Source: JAAZLS01 sp964585925 (lineage in GTDB: Bacteria; Bacillota; Dethiobacteria; DTU022). From it: a stretch of 64,000 nucleotides of DNA. The notes below the pieces were generated by a model that did no database searches, had not been told where the DNA came from, and was given only the letters and a program-made list of their open reading frames with translations. This document shows positions 43,349-53,004 of this stretch, piece by piece. How positions within the stretch are numbered: the first letter of the stretch is position 1; every line of letters begins with the position of its first letter. Location: contig CAZPFS010000001.1 in assembly GCA_964585925.1 (NCBI GenBank), forward strand, positions 61,577 to 125,576. Direction: 5' to 3'. The position numbers and the translations under genes are program-made.

Positions 43349-44692
43349 TTATATGCTTGATTGATTGCCGGTGCCGGCAAATATGGCCAAGAGATTAAGA
43401 AGGGTAATCAGAGAAAATGCCGCTCCATAGCCCCAGACCACACCGGCAATTCCGTAGGACGGGCTGGCGGTCAGATAATAAATGACGGCCAGGCTGAGGG
43501 CGGTGCCGGTAAGATCGCTGGCCATGGCCACTGCCGGTTTACCCAGGCCGTGCAGAATGGAGGCGGTGGTGTATTGAAGAAAAGCCAGCGGGGCCAAGGG
43601 AGCCAACATGATTACAATGGGAGTTGCTTCCGTGCAACCATAAAGGATCTGAACCAGAATCCGGGCAAAGGGAGTCAGGATCAGCCAGCTCAGCACCCCG
43701 GTAATAGCGGTGACGGCCAGAAAAATACTGATCAACCGGTACAGGCGCCCCGGTATCTTTACCGCTGCTGCTCCTGCTATGGCCGGCACCAGGGCCATAT
43801 TCAAAGGGACGATCAACACCGTCGGCAGGAACAACAGGGGCAGCGCCATACCCGAAAACTGCCCGAACAAAGAGATGGCCTGGCCGGAACTGAATCCCGC
43901 CACCTGTAGGCGGGAGGGGATAATCCAGGATTCAACGGCCTGGGTAATTGCCGCGGTCAATCTGAAACCCAGCAATGGAAGGGCCAGTTGGAACATCTCA
44001 CGCTTCAGTCGGTGATTCTCTTTGAGGGAAAAGCGCTTTATTATTTTTACGGGGCGGCGGTGGAACTTGATCAGCACCAGCAAACCGCACGCTTCGCCGG
44101 CGGTGATACCGGCTACCATCCCCAAAATGGCATATTCCAGCCCCCAGGGCAGCAGAAAACAGGCCGCGGCCAGCCCTACCGCTATTCTCGCCACTTGCTC
44201 CCCCAACTGCGAGAGGGCCAGGGGAAACATTTCATTTTTTCCCTGATAATAACTTCGCAGGATGGAGGAAAAAGCCACCATCACAAATGCTGCCGGCATC
44301 AATCGCAAACCGGGGAGGATCCGGGGATCAGGAATGAATTTAAGCGGAAAATTGAGCGCGGTCCAAAGAATAATTGACAGAAACAAAGCGGCGGGGACGG
44401 TAAAACCCAGGGCCAATTTGTAAATCCGGTATTGGCCGGCTTCGTCACCCACCGCGTGGCGATCGGCAACCATTTTCATTGCCGCTCCCGGAAGCCCCAG
44501 ACTGACCACTACCGCCAGTAAAATATAATGGGGTATTATCATCTGGAACAGCCCCAGGCCTTCCGCCCCGACAAGTCTGGACAGGTACATTCGGTTAACC
44601 ATTCCCAGCAAACGGGTAATTACCGAGGCCGCGCCCAGTTGGATGACTCCTTTAAACAAATTGCCGCCGGTAAAAATTCGTTTAAAGCGCAT
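43349..44692 (-). CDS. SpoVB/MOP-superfamily polysaccharide flippase
   Basis: A 447-residue MATE-like membrane protein of the SpoVB/MurJ/RfbX group with about 12-14 helices. The N-terminus FKGVIQLGAASVITRLLGMV followed by NRMYLSRLVGAEGLGLFQMI is typical of SpoVB. SpoVB is needed for spore cortex synthesis and related proteins flip lipid-linked peptidoglycan or polysaccharide precursors. This copy is shorter than B. subtilis SpoVB (about 518), so an ordinary exopolysaccharide flippase is also possible. It is convergent with the DedA gene. Confidence 0.8.
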   Translation of the reverse strand: MRFKRIFTGGNLFKGVIQLGAASVITRLLGMVNRMYLSRLVGAEGLGLFQMIIPHYILLAVVVSLGLPGAAMKMVADRHAVGDEAGQYRIYKLALGFTVPAALFLSIILWTALNFPLKFIPDPRILPGLRLMPAAFVMVAFSSILRSYYQGKNEMFPLALSQLGEQVARIAVGLAAACFLLPWGLEYAILGMVAGITAGEACGLLVLIKFHRRPVKIIKRFSLKENHRLKREMFQLALPLLGFRLTAAITQAVESWIIPSRLQVAGFSSGQAISLFGQFSGMALPLLFLPTVLIVPLNMALVPAIAGAAAVKIPGRLYRLISIFLAVTAITGVLSWLILTPFARILVQILYGCTEATPIVIMLAPLAPLAFLQYTTASILHGLGKPAVAMASDLTGTALSLAVIYYLTASPSYGIAGVVWGYGAAFSLITLLNLLAIFAGTGNQSSI

Positions 44693-44834
44693 GTTGATTT
44701 ATGTTATGCACAGGGGCGGCATTAAAGAAGTGACACCGGCGTATTCATCGACATTCCGCATCCCCCGGTAGGATTTCGGAGTGAGAGAGCCGAAGTCCCT
44801 TCGGTAACATTTTAAGTGAGTGAACGCGCATAAT

Positions 44835-44843
44835 TGGTATAAT
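44835..44843 (+). promoter_or_regulatory. Extended -10 promoter before miaB
   Basis: TGGTATAAT is a perfect TGnTATAAT extended -10 box, 23 bases before the TTG start of miaB. No good -35 is present at 17 bases, which is tolerated for extended -10 promoters. Confidence 0.45.
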
Positions 44844-44866
44844 AAGGCCGTGGAGGTATAATAAAA

Positions 44867-46276
44867 TTGATTAATGACTATGAAAAAATGATCGAAGATA
44901 CAGGCCAGATTGGCCGGGGAAAATCATATTATATATTTTCTTTCGGCTGTCAGATGAACGAACATGACAGCGAGGTGCTGGAAGGCATGCTGAGGGGTCT
45001 TGCCTATTGTCCTGCTGCGGATCCGCAGGAAGCTGATTTGATCGTTATAAATACCTGCGCGGTGCGCCGTAAACCGGAGGAAAAAGTGACCGCTTTGCTG
45101 GGCAGGCTGAAACCTTTGAAACAGCAAAATCCGGATCTGATTATAGCCGTGGGGGGCTGTATGGTCCAGCAGAAAGGAATGCCGGAATCGCTGGCCAGGC
45201 GCTTTGGGTATATTGATCTCATATTTGGGACCCATGCCCTGCCCGGTTTTCCTCACCTTCTGGAACAGGCCGGGGGGAGGCGGCAGCCCCTGATTGATGT
45301 CGGGGAGTACCCCGGTTGCCGAACGCGGCAGCTTCCCGTCCGCCGGGCAAGCCGATTCAAGGCTTGGCTGCCGGTAATTTACGGTTGCAACAATTATTGT
45401 TCATACTGCATAGTGCCCTATGTACGGGGCCGGGAAACAAGCCGCCCCAAAGATCTTATTATCAGTGAGGCTTCCGCCTTGGCCCGGGATGGTTATCTGG
45501 AATTGACCCTGCTGGGGCAGAATGTTAATTCCTATGGTCTGGATCTGCCTGAAGGAGGGCCATATGGTTTTGCGGATCTGCTTCTGGATCTGAACCGTAT
45601 ACAGGGAATTTCAAGGATCCGTTTTCTGACTTCCCATCCCAAGGATATTTCAGCCGGCCTGATCGAAGCGGTAAGGGATGCTGAAAAAGTATGCGAACAT
45701 ATTCATCTTCCTGTTCAGACGGGCAGCAACCGCCTCCTCAAGGCCATGAATCGCAATTATACCCGGGAACGCTACCTGGAACTGATCGCAAATATAAAAC
45801 AGGAGATTGTGGGAGCGGCCGTTACTACCGATATCATTGTCGGTTATCCGGGGGAAACCGACAATGACTTTTATCAAACCCTCGAACTGGTGAAAGAAGC
45901 ACGTTTTGATAATGCCTTTATTTTTCTTTATTCCCCCCGAAGCGGTACCCGGGCGACGAAAACGGCTGACAGCCTTTCGGTGGAAGAGAAAAAGAGGCGG
46001 ATGCAGGAAATTTCCAGAGTGCAAAACGGGATCAGCCGGGAGATTAACCAGGGCCTGGTAGGTACCAGGGCTGAAGTGCTGGTGGAGGGGACCAGCAAAC
46101 GAAATCCTCGGATGCAATCCGGAAGGACCCGGACCGGCAAGCTGGTCCATTTTTCAGCCGGCAAAGACTTGGCGGGCAAGCTGGTGGAGGTATCGATCAA
46201 GAAGGCCTGCACCTGGCACCTGATCGGAGAAACGGCAGAAAAAACTGAGAAAGAAACCAAGGAGGTTTACAGTTGA
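44867..46276 (+). CDS. miaB: MiaB, tRNA methylthiotransferase
   Basis: A 469-residue radical-SAM methylthiotransferase. The N-terminal domain holds three cluster cysteines (FSFGCQMNEHDSE, INTCAVRRKPEEK, VGGCMVQQ). The radical-SAM motif is YGCNNYCSYCIVPYVRGRE (CxxxCxxC). A C-terminal TRAM domain starts at about residue 395. It adds the 2-methylthio group at A37 of tRNAs already modified by MiaA, whose gene lies downstream in the same operon. The start is TTG 44867, with GGAGGT 10 bases upstream. It overlaps mutS by 4 bases. Confidence 0.95.
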   Translation: MINDYEKMIEDTGQIGRGKSYYIFSFGCQMNEHDSEVLEGMLRGLAYCPAADPQEADLIVINTCAVRRKPEEKVTALLGRLKPLKQQNPDLIIAVGGCMVQQKGMPESLARRFGYIDLIFGTHALPGFPHLLEQAGGRRQPLIDVGEYPGCRTRQLPVRRASRFKAWLPVIYGCNNYCSYCIVPYVRGRETSRPKDLIISEASALARDGYLELTLLGQNVNSYGLDLPEGGPYGFADLLLDLNRIQGISRIRFLTSHPKDISAGLIEAVRDAEKVCEHIHLPVQTGSNRLLKAMNRNYTRERYLELIANIKQEIVGAAVTTDIIVGYPGETDNDFYQTLELVKEARFDNAFIFLYSPRSGTRATKTADSLSVEEKKRRMQEISRVQNGISREINQGLVGTRAEVLVEGTSKRNPRMQSGRTRTGKLVHFSAGKDLAGKLVEVSIKKACTWHLIGETAEKTEKETKEVYS

Positions 46277-48891
46277 GCGGGCTGACACCGATGATGAAAC
46301 AGTATCTCGAATATAAACAGCAACATCCCGATAAAATATTGCTGTTTCAAGTCGGCGATTTTTATGAAACATTTTTTGAAGACGCAGAAATTGCCGCCCG
46401 GGAACTGGAAATAGTGCTCACTACTCGTGATAGCCAGAAAGATGCTCCCATCCCCCTGGCGGGGGTGCCTGTACATGCCGTGGAATCATATATCAATAAA
46501 CTGCTGAACAGGGGATACAAGGTAGTGGTCTGCGATCAGGTGGAGGAGGCCCCGGCGGGCAAGGGTCTGTTTCGCCGGGAAATCAGCCGCATCCTGACCC
46601 CGGGTACGGTTACCGATCCGGAAATGTTGGAGGAAAGCAGAAACAATTATCTGGTAGCCCTGGCCAATCTCCCCGGATCCGATCTCTACGGGCTGGCGGC
46701 GGTGGATGTTTCCACCGGGGAAATTCGCCTGGGTGAATGGCCGGCCGAAGATTTCCGGAACCTGGCCGATGAACTTTCCCGCCTTCAGCCGGCGGAATGT
46801 ATTTGCACTTCACCCGATCTGGTCGAAAAAATTACTCCTTATCTCAAGGCGGCCGGAACCCTGATGGAAGTGATTGAATATTCGATCGGATCAGATCGGG
46901 CAAAAAAAGCATTTGATGAACAATGGGGGGAGGGTACCTGGGACAGTCTCCCTTTTCACCGCTACCGGGCCGCCGCTTGCGCCGGGGCATTGGCGCTGGC
47001 TTACCTGAAAGGATTACAGCACCTGGGTAAGGTGACGCACCTGTGCCGGCCCGAGCGTTATGATACCGGAACGGGTATGTCCGTGGATTATATTACCGGC
47101 CGGAATCTGGAACTGACCCAAAGCATCCGGGAGGGAGAAAAGCAAGGGAGTCTGCTGGGGGTGCTCGATCACTGCGCCAGCGCCATGGGGCGCAGGATGC
47201 TCAGACGTTGGGTGGAACAGCCGCTGGTAGATCCGGCGCTGATTATGGAAAGGCTGGACGCGGTGGAAGAGTTGTATAAAAATTCTCTTTGCCGCTACGA
47301 AATACGCGCCCTGCTATCGAAAATGATCGACCTGGAACGATTTTGCAGCCGTTTGGCGGCCCGCCGGCTCAATGCCCGCGATCTGGTGGGTTTAAAAAAT
47401 GCCCTGCTGTTGCTGAAGCCCCTTGAAAAACTACTGTCCGGCTTTGAGGCACCGCTGCTTAAGGATCTGAGCTGTTTGCCGGATTTAACCGGGTTGATTG
47501 AACTGATTTCAAAGGCGCTGGTGGACGAACCCCCAAACGGTTTGCGCGAGGGAGGCCTGATTCGAGAAGGTTACCATGAGCAGGTGGACCACTGGCGAAA
47601 TATTGCCCGCGATGGGCGGGGTTGGCTTCTGCAATATGAACAGCAGGAAATCAAGCGGACCGGGATCAAATCCCTGAAGGTGGGATACAACCGTAATTTC
47701 GGTTATTACCTGGAGGTTACCCGCTCAAACCTGCAACACGTCCCGCCGGAATATCACCGCCGCCAAACATTGGTCAATGCCGAACGTTTCATTACCCCCG
47801 AGCTGACCGAAATGGAGGAACAGATCACCGGAGCCCGTGAAAAATTGGAACAACTGGAATACCGGCTGTTCGAGGGCCTGATGGAAACAATAGCCGCCGG
47901 CACCTCGGATCTGCAGGAGGCGGCGCACCGGCTGGCCCGTTTGGATTGCCTGCAAAACCTGGCCGGGGTGGCCGAAAGCAACTGTTACTGCCGACCCATT
48001 TTTTCCGATAGCGGAAAACTGAGCATTGCCCACGGCCGGCATCCGGTGGTGGAGCAATTGTCCGGGCAACGCTTTGTTCCCAATAACGCCTCCATGAGTG
48101 AACAGATCCATCTATTGCTGATCACGGGCCCCAACATGGCCGGCAAAAGCACTTACATTCGCAGCATTGCCCTGATCTGCCTGATGGGGCAGATCGGCAG
48201 CTTCGTCCCCGCCCGGGAAGCCGTGCTTCCGGTGGTGGACCGGATTTTTGCCCGGGTGGGAGCCAGCGACGATCTCAGCCGCGGCCTCAGCACTTTCATG
48301 GTGGAAATGCAGGAAACCGCCGCTATACTGAAGGAGGCCACTCCCCGCAGTTTGATCATTTTGGATGAGATCGGCAGGGGGACAAGCACCTATGATGGAA
48401 TGAGCATCGCCCGAAGTGTGCTGGAGTATATTGCCGGACAAATTAAAGCCAAGACCCTTTTTTCCACCCATTACCACGAACTGACCGCACTGGAAAAGGA
48501 ACTGCCGCCGGTCAAGAATTACACCATGGCCGTAAAAGAGAAAGGGCAGGAGATCGTCTTTTTACGTCAGGTGGTTCCCGGCCAATCCGACAAGAGCTAC
48601 GGGCTCAACGTGGCCCGCCTGGCGGGAATGCCTCTACCGGTAATTGCCAGGGCGGAAGAAGTTCTGGCCGGCTTGGAAGCGGCGGCCGCTGTTACCGGTG
48701 AGCGCCAACTGACCATGATTCCCTATATCTCGTCTTTTCCTGGCAACCAGGTGGCCGAACATCTGCTGAACGAGTTGAAGGAGATAGATATCAACCGCCT
48801 TACCCCGCTGGAGTCGTTGCAGGTCCTGTATGAGCTTCAGCAAAAAGCTTTTCGAGAAACCGAACGAAAGGAACAGCAGAGGTCCAAATGA
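46273..48891 (+). CDS. mutS: MutS, DNA mismatch recognition ATPase
   Basis: An 872-residue MutS1. The mismatch-reading motif is LLFQVGDFYETFFEDAE (Phe-x-Glu). The core is followed by the ATPase with Walker A GPNMAGKSTYIRS, Walker B SLIILDEIGRGTSTYDGMS and FSTHYHELTALE. It recognises mispairs and recruits MutL, encoded next. TTG 46273 overlaps the miaB stop, with AAGGAGGT upstream. The mutS stop overlaps the mutL start (ATGA). Confidence 0.96.
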   Translation: MSGLTPMMKQYLEYKQQHPDKILLFQVGDFYETFFEDAEIAARELEIVLTTRDSQKDAPIPLAGVPVHAVESYINKLLNRGYKVVVCDQVEEAPAGKGLFRREISRILTPGTVTDPEMLEESRNNYLVALANLPGSDLYGLAAVDVSTGEIRLGEWPAEDFRNLADELSRLQPAECICTSPDLVEKITPYLKAAGTLMEVIEYSIGSDRAKKAFDEQWGEGTWDSLPFHRYRAAACAGALALAYLKGLQHLGKVTHLCRPERYDTGTGMSVDYITGRNLELTQSIREGEKQGSLLGVLDHCASAMGRRMLRRWVEQPLVDPALIMERLDAVEELYKNSLCRYEIRALLSKMIDLERFCSRLAARRLNARDLVGLKNALLLLKPLEKLLSGFEAPLLKDLSCLPDLTGLIELISKALVDEPPNGLREGGLIREGYHEQVDHWRNIARDGRGWLLQYEQQEIKRTGIKSLKVGYNRNFGYYLEVTRSNLQHVPPEYHRRQTLVNAERFITPELTEMEEQITGAREKLEQLEYRLFEGLMETIAAGTSDLQEAAHRLARLDCLQNLAGVAESNCYCRPIFSDSGKLSIAHGRHPVVEQLSGQRFVPNNASMSEQIHLLLITGPNMAGKSTYIRSIALICLMGQIGSFVPAREAVLPVVDRIFARVGASDDLSRGLSTFMVEMQETAAILKEATPRSLIILDEIGRGTSTYDGMSIARSVLEYIAGQIKAKTLFSTHYHELTALEKELPPVKNYTMAVKEKGQEIVFLRQVVPGQSDKSYGLNVARLAGMPLPVIARAEEVLAGLEAAAAVTGERQLTMIPYISSFPGNQVAEHLLNELKEIDINRLTPLESLQVLYELQQKAFRETERKEQQRSK

Positions 48892-50672
48892 GTGTAAACA
48901 TCTTGCACCCGGAAATTGTGAAACATATTGCGGCCGGGGAGGTGGTGGAAAATCCGGCTTCGGTGGTCAAGGAGCTGGCGGAAAATGCCCTGGATGCCGG
49001 CGCTGATCGGGTTGAGATTTCAGTGCAAGAGGGGGGCATCAAATCTATACAGGTAACAGATAACGGAGAAGGGGTTTTATTTGACGATCTTCCGCTAATA
49101 TTTCAAAGATATGCCACCAGCAAGATTGCCCGTCTGGAGGATCTGGCCGCCATTACCAGCCTGGGATTCAGGGGAGAAGCGCTACCCAGCATTGCTGCCG
49201 TGTCAAGATTAACCGCGACCAGCCGTCGGCGGGGGGAGCCCGCGGGAGGGCTGATCATGCTGGAAGGAGGCAAATTAATTGGCAACCGGGAGGCAGGAGC
49301 CCCCGAGGGAACCGAGATGCTGGTGAAAGATCTGTTCTTCAACACCCCGGCCCGGTTGAAATTTTTAAAGTCTCCTCCGGTGGAAACGGGGAGGATATCA
49401 TTTTTATTGTGGGAACTTTCCCTGGGACATCCGCGGGTTTCCTTCAGCCTGCGCAGCAACGGGCGTAATCTTCTGCAAACCTCCGGCGACGGATCTTTGC
49501 CTTCAATTATGGGAGCCATCCATGGAAACAAATGTGCCGGATCCCTCCTTGAGCTTGATTACCGGTACGAGGAAGTCCCGATAGAGATTTCCGGCTATCT
49601 CTCTACACCCTATTATCACCGCTCTTCACGGCGCGGTATTACCGTCATTGTGAACGGGAGGCCTGTAAAAGCCCCTCAGATTGTCTATGCCCTGGAGAGG
49701 GGTTACGGAACCCTTCTTCCCAGGGGGCGTTACCCGGTGGCGGTAATCGGGATCCGCATGCCTCCGGATCTCCTGGATGTCAACGTGCATCCTTCAAAAA
49801 CCATGGTGCGGTTTCAACATCCCAAAATGCTCTCCGATCTGGTTTACCGGACGGTTAAATCCGTGCTGGAAAAACGGATGCCACTGCCCCATTTTAAAAA
49901 CAAGACGGGCGGGGCCAGTCCCGATTTATATAGCAGGGGATCGGCAATCCCTGCTGATAGAATTGCGGTCGATGCGGGCGAACTGGTAACGGAAGGCGGT
50001 GAAAATATATCCCTATACCGCCGACAAGCCTGGGACCTGGAGGAAGAGCCAAAACTGCCGGGAACAGATGCCGCTTCATTGCCGCAGATGGAAACAGGGC
50101 GCATGCGGTTGATCGGGCAGTTTCTGCACAGTTATCTGGTCGCACAACGAGGCGAAGAACTCCTGCTGATAGATCAGCATGCCGCCCATGAGAGAATATT
50201 GTATCATAAGCTGATCTCTTCACCGCCTGGGCATCAGGCGGTTCAGTTAACCCTGCCCTTGGAGATTGAGATACCCCCCCCCTGGCGGGAAAGGTTTGCC
50301 GAACTCAAAGAAGCCCTGCAGGGGCTGGGATTTAAACTGGAACCATTTGGTGATAATAACTATATTATCCGCTCGTTGCCTGTATTGTTGAGGGGGGAGA
50401 TCACCGGCCGGGATATTCAGGACCTGCTGGAAGCGCTGCTTTCGGAGGAACCCGAACCGGGAATGAGCAAACAAGAGCAGGTTTGCCGGGATATTGCCTG
50501 CCAACAGGCGATAAAAGCCAAACAGGCGCTGACCTTTCGGGAAATGGAGGCGCTGCTGGATGAGCTGCAGTCTGTGCCCGGCTACCAATACTGCCCTCAC
50601 GGCCGGCCCAGCATCATTAGCTTCCAGCGCACCGATCTGGACAAAATGTTCCGGCGCAAAGGAGGTAAGTAA
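48888..50672 (+). CDS. mutL: MutL, mismatch repair ATPase/endonuclease
   Basis: A 594-residue MutL. The GHKL ATPase motifs are VKELAENALDAGA, VTDNGEGV and TSLGFRGEALPSI. The C-terminal endonuclease domain has LIDQHAAHERILYH and QYCPHGRPSII. Bacteria without MutH use this latent nickase. The motif DQHA-x2-E-x4-E is present except that the last Glu is His here, at about residue 434. The first acidic and histidine ligands are intact, so activity is still likely. It overlaps mutS by 4 bases and miaA follows directly. Confidence 0.95.
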   Translation: MSVNILHPEIVKHIAAGEVVENPASVVKELAENALDAGADRVEISVQEGGIKSIQVTDNGEGVLFDDLPLIFQRYATSKIARLEDLAAITSLGFRGEALPSIAAVSRLTATSRRRGEPAGGLIMLEGGKLIGNREAGAPEGTEMLVKDLFFNTPARLKFLKSPPVETGRISFLLWELSLGHPRVSFSLRSNGRNLLQTSGDGSLPSIMGAIHGNKCAGSLLELDYRYEEVPIEISGYLSTPYYHRSSRRGITVIVNGRPVKAPQIVYALERGYGTLLPRGRYPVAVIGIRMPPDLLDVNVHPSKTMVRFQHPKMLSDLVYRTVKSVLEKRMPLPHFKNKTGGASPDLYSRGSAIPADRIAVDAGELVTEGGENISLYRRQAWDLEEEPKLPGTDAASLPQMETGRMRLIGQFLHSYLVAQRGEELLLIDQHAAHERILYHKLISSPPGHQAVQLTLPLEIEIPPPWRERFAELKEALQGLGFKLEPFGDNNYIIRSLPVLLRGEITGRDIQDLLEALLSEEPEPGMSKQEQVCRDIACQQAIKAKQALTFREMEALLDELQSVPGYQYCPHGRPSIISFQRTDLDKMFRRKGGK

Positions 50673-51632
50673 GTGGCAGTGACCCCCTCCCAAAAAACAA
50701 GGATAGTAGGCCTGGTTGGGCCCACTGCCGCCGGAAAAAGTTCACTCGCGGTCAGGCTGGCCCTGTTGATGAATGCGGATATAGTTACCGCCGATTCAGC
50801 TCAGATATACCGTTACCTTAATATCGGCACGGCAAAGCCGGGGCCGGAAGAGAGGCAATCGGTTCGACATCATTTGATCGATCTGGTAGAACCGGACCAG
50901 CAGTTCAGTGTTGCCAACTACCAGGCAGCAGCTTATGAGGTGATTGCCGATCTGGAAAGCTCGGGAAAGCCGGCTCTGCTGGTAGGCGGAAGCGGATTGT
51001 ATGTGAATGCGGTGATCGACGGGTATGCCTTTGAAGCCAGAGGGAAAAACGAACAAATACGTCGCCGCTTGCAGGAGGAGGCCGACCAAGGAGGAAACCA
51101 GCCCCTTTTGCGGCGATTGGAAAAGGTGGACCCCCGGGCCGCCGCCGGGATACATCCCGCCGATACGCGCCGAATTATCAGGGCGCTGGAGGTTTACCTT
51201 CAGGATGGGCGCCCTATATCGGAACAGGTGGAAAAGACCGGCAAGGGAAAACCGGATTTTGATCTGATGATGTTTGGACTTACCCTGCCCCGCCAAAAAC
51301 TCTATGCGCGAATCCGAAATCGGCTGGATGACATGCTGGGGCGTGGATTTCTAAAAGAGGTGGAGCAGGTGCTGGAGATGGGTTTTTCTCCCCAATGCCC
51401 GGGTTTGCAAAATCTGGGTTACCGGCAGTTGGTGAGTTATTTAAACGGCCTGTTCTCCTGGGAGGAAACAGTGGAGAATATATGCCGGGATACCCGCCGC
51501 CTGGCCAAACGCCAGCTAACTTGGTTCCGGAGAGATTCCCGCATCCGTTGGCTGGAATATGAAAGCGATCCCGAACTAGCATGGATGGCCGAATATATTT
51601 GGACCCAGGTGAAGGGAAACAGGCCTTTATAG
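50673..51632 (+). CDS. miaA: MiaA, tRNA dimethylallyltransferase
   Basis: A 319-residue MiaA. The P-loop is GLVGPTAAGKSSLAVRLA. ADSAQIYRYLNIGTAKP is the tRNA/substrate motif, with Ala where Met is usual. HHLIDLVEPDQQFSVANYQ and the C-terminal TRRLAKRQLTWFRRD are also present. It transfers a dimethylallyl group to A37 of tRNAs, making the substrate for MiaB. The start is GTG 50673, immediately after the mutL stop, with AAAGGAGG upstream. The hfq gene follows by 43 bases, the order seen across Bacillota. Confidence 0.95.
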   Translation: MAVTPSQKTRIVGLVGPTAAGKSSLAVRLALLMNADIVTADSAQIYRYLNIGTAKPGPEERQSVRHHLIDLVEPDQQFSVANYQAAAYEVIADLESSGKPALLVGGSGLYVNAVIDGYAFEARGKNEQIRRRLQEEADQGGNQPLLRRLEKVDPRAAAGIHPADTRRIIRALEVYLQDGRPISEQVEKTGKGKPDFDLMMFGLTLPRQKLYARIRNRLDDMLGRGFLKEVEQVLEMGFSPQCPGLQNLGYRQLVSYLNGLFSWEETVENICRDTRRLAKRQLTWFRRDSRIRWLEYESDPELAWMAEYIWTQVKGNRPL

Positions 51633-51675
51633 AAGAATATTACAGGTATTCTAAGGAATGGAGGGGACCTTTCCA

Positions 51676-51915
51676 ATGAAGGGACCGGTTAATTTGCAGG
51701 ACACATTTTTAAACCAGGCCCGCAAAGAGAACATGCCGACCACAGTATTTTTGGTCAATGGTTATCAGATCAAAGGTACTGTCAGGAGTTTTGACAACTT
51801 TACCATATTGCTGGAGGTGGAGGGGAAGCAACAGCTGGTCTACAAGCATGCCGTTTCCACCATTATCCCTTTTAGAAATATAAGTCTGCAAACTCCGGAA
51901 GAAGATCTGCCCTAG
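51676..51915 (+). CDS. hfq: Hfq, RNA chaperone
   Basis: A 79-residue Hfq. Sm1 motif: NLQDTFLNQARKENMPTTVF with VNGYQIKGTVRSFDNFTILL. Sm2 motif: LVYKHAVSTI. It forms a hexamer that binds small RNAs and mRNAs. ATG 51676 is chosen because GGAGGGG is 9 bases upstream; the ATG at 51658 would include that site. There is no extended C-terminal tail, as usual in Bacillota. Confidence 0.95.
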   Translation: MKGPVNLQDTFLNQARKENMPTTVFLVNGYQIKGTVRSFDNFTILLEVEGKQQLVYKHAVSTIIPFRNISLQTPEEDLP

Positions 51916-52053
51916 CAGGCCCAATTTCGATCCAGGTGTCTGTTGGCCGCCGCCTCAAATGTGTTTTTTTATTGCCCCATAACCTGCCCGAGGCCCTGCC
52001 TCTTTTGACGGCACTCGCGTATAATATCAGAGGAGCGGCGGGGAGGGGGAAAA

Positions 52054-53004
52054 GTGATCAAGTCTAAGCGCCTTGATCAGATCCATAAACAGATCAACCG
52101 GGGAGAACTTAATACCATTGCGGCGCTGAAAGCTCTGAGCGAACTTCCGGAAAGGCTGCCGGCGGATCATCCGGAACCGGGAAAAAATCCGGTGCTCTCC
52201 TCAGCCCTGTTTGAGCTGAACCGGCTGGTGGGACTATCGCAGGTAAAACAAATTGTTCTGGAAATCAAGGCCTACATAGAGATCCAACAGAAAAGGGCCG
52301 ATTGTGGTCTCCGGAAAAGCCCCCAGGCGCTGCACATGATTTTCAAGGGAAACCCGGGAACAGGCAAAACTACTGTCGCCAGATTGATGGGTCAGATCTT
52401 CAAAGGTCTGCAGGTGCTTCCTCAGGGACATCTGATAGAGGCGGAAAGGGCAGACCTGGTAGGGGAATATATAGGACAGACCGCCCAAAAAACACGAGAT
52501 AAGATAAAAAAATCTCAAGGTGGAATCTTATTTATTGACGAAGCCTATTCCCTGGGAAGGGGCGGGGAAAGGGACTTCGGTAAAGAAGCAATAGATGTTC
52601 TGGTAAAAGGGATGGAGGATTTTCGAAATGAATTTGTTTTGGTCCTGGCCGGTTATCGGCTGGAGATGTCCCGATTCATCTCCCTGAACCCGGGCTTATC
52701 CTCGCGCTTTCCCATTCAGATAGATTTCCCTGACTATTCGATCCAAGAGTTGCTGGCTATTGCCGACATGATGGCCACCGAACGCCATTACCGGTGGTCG
52801 CCTGCAGCCCGGGTTTCCTTGAAACGATACTTGTCGGGGAGCCTTCATTGGTCTCAGCCCCACTTCAGCAATGCCCGTCTGGTAAGGAATATCCTGGAAA
52901 AATCACTTCGCCGCCAGGCTTTGCGTCTCAGCGGCCGGCAAAGCCTTAGCCGTGAAGAGCTGATGACCATTGAGGCGGAAGATCTGGCGGTGCAAATCCC
53001 ATGA
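52054..53004 (+). CDS. SpoVK-like AAA+ ATPase (CbbX family)
   Basis: A 316-residue AAA+ protein. Walker A is FKGNPGTGKTTVARLM, the pore-loop region is ADLVGEYIGQTAQKTRDKI, Walker B is GILFIDEAYSLGRGG, and FVLVLAGYRLEMSRFISLNP with an arginine finger at LSSRFP follows. This is the CbbX/SpoVK group. SpoVK is needed for late spore maturation in Bacillus, where it also sits between hfq and ynbB. The N-terminal 55 residues are a short charged extension. The start is GTG 52054 after GGGGAGGGGGA. It overlaps the next gene by 4 bases. Confidence 0.87.
   Translation: MIKSKRLDQIHKQINRGELNTIAALKALSELPERLPADHPEPGKNPVLSSALFELNRLVGLSQVKQIVLEIKAYIEIQQKRADCGLRKSPQALHMIFKGNPGTGKTTVARLMGQIFKGLQVLPQGHLIEAERADLVGEYIGQTAQKTRDKIKKSQGGILFIDEAYSLGRGGERDFGKEAIDVLVKGMEDFRNEFVLVLAGYRLEMSRFISLNPGLSSRFPIQIDFPDYSIQELLAIADMMATERHYRWSPAARVSLKRYLSGSLHWSQPHFSNARLVRNILEKSLRRQALRLSGRQSLSREELMTIEAEDLAVQIP

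Noticed and set aside
43361..44377. Overlapping plus-strand frames opposite the SpoVB-like gene
   Set aside because: Low-complexity Gln/Arg-rich translations antisense to a well-supported membrane protein.
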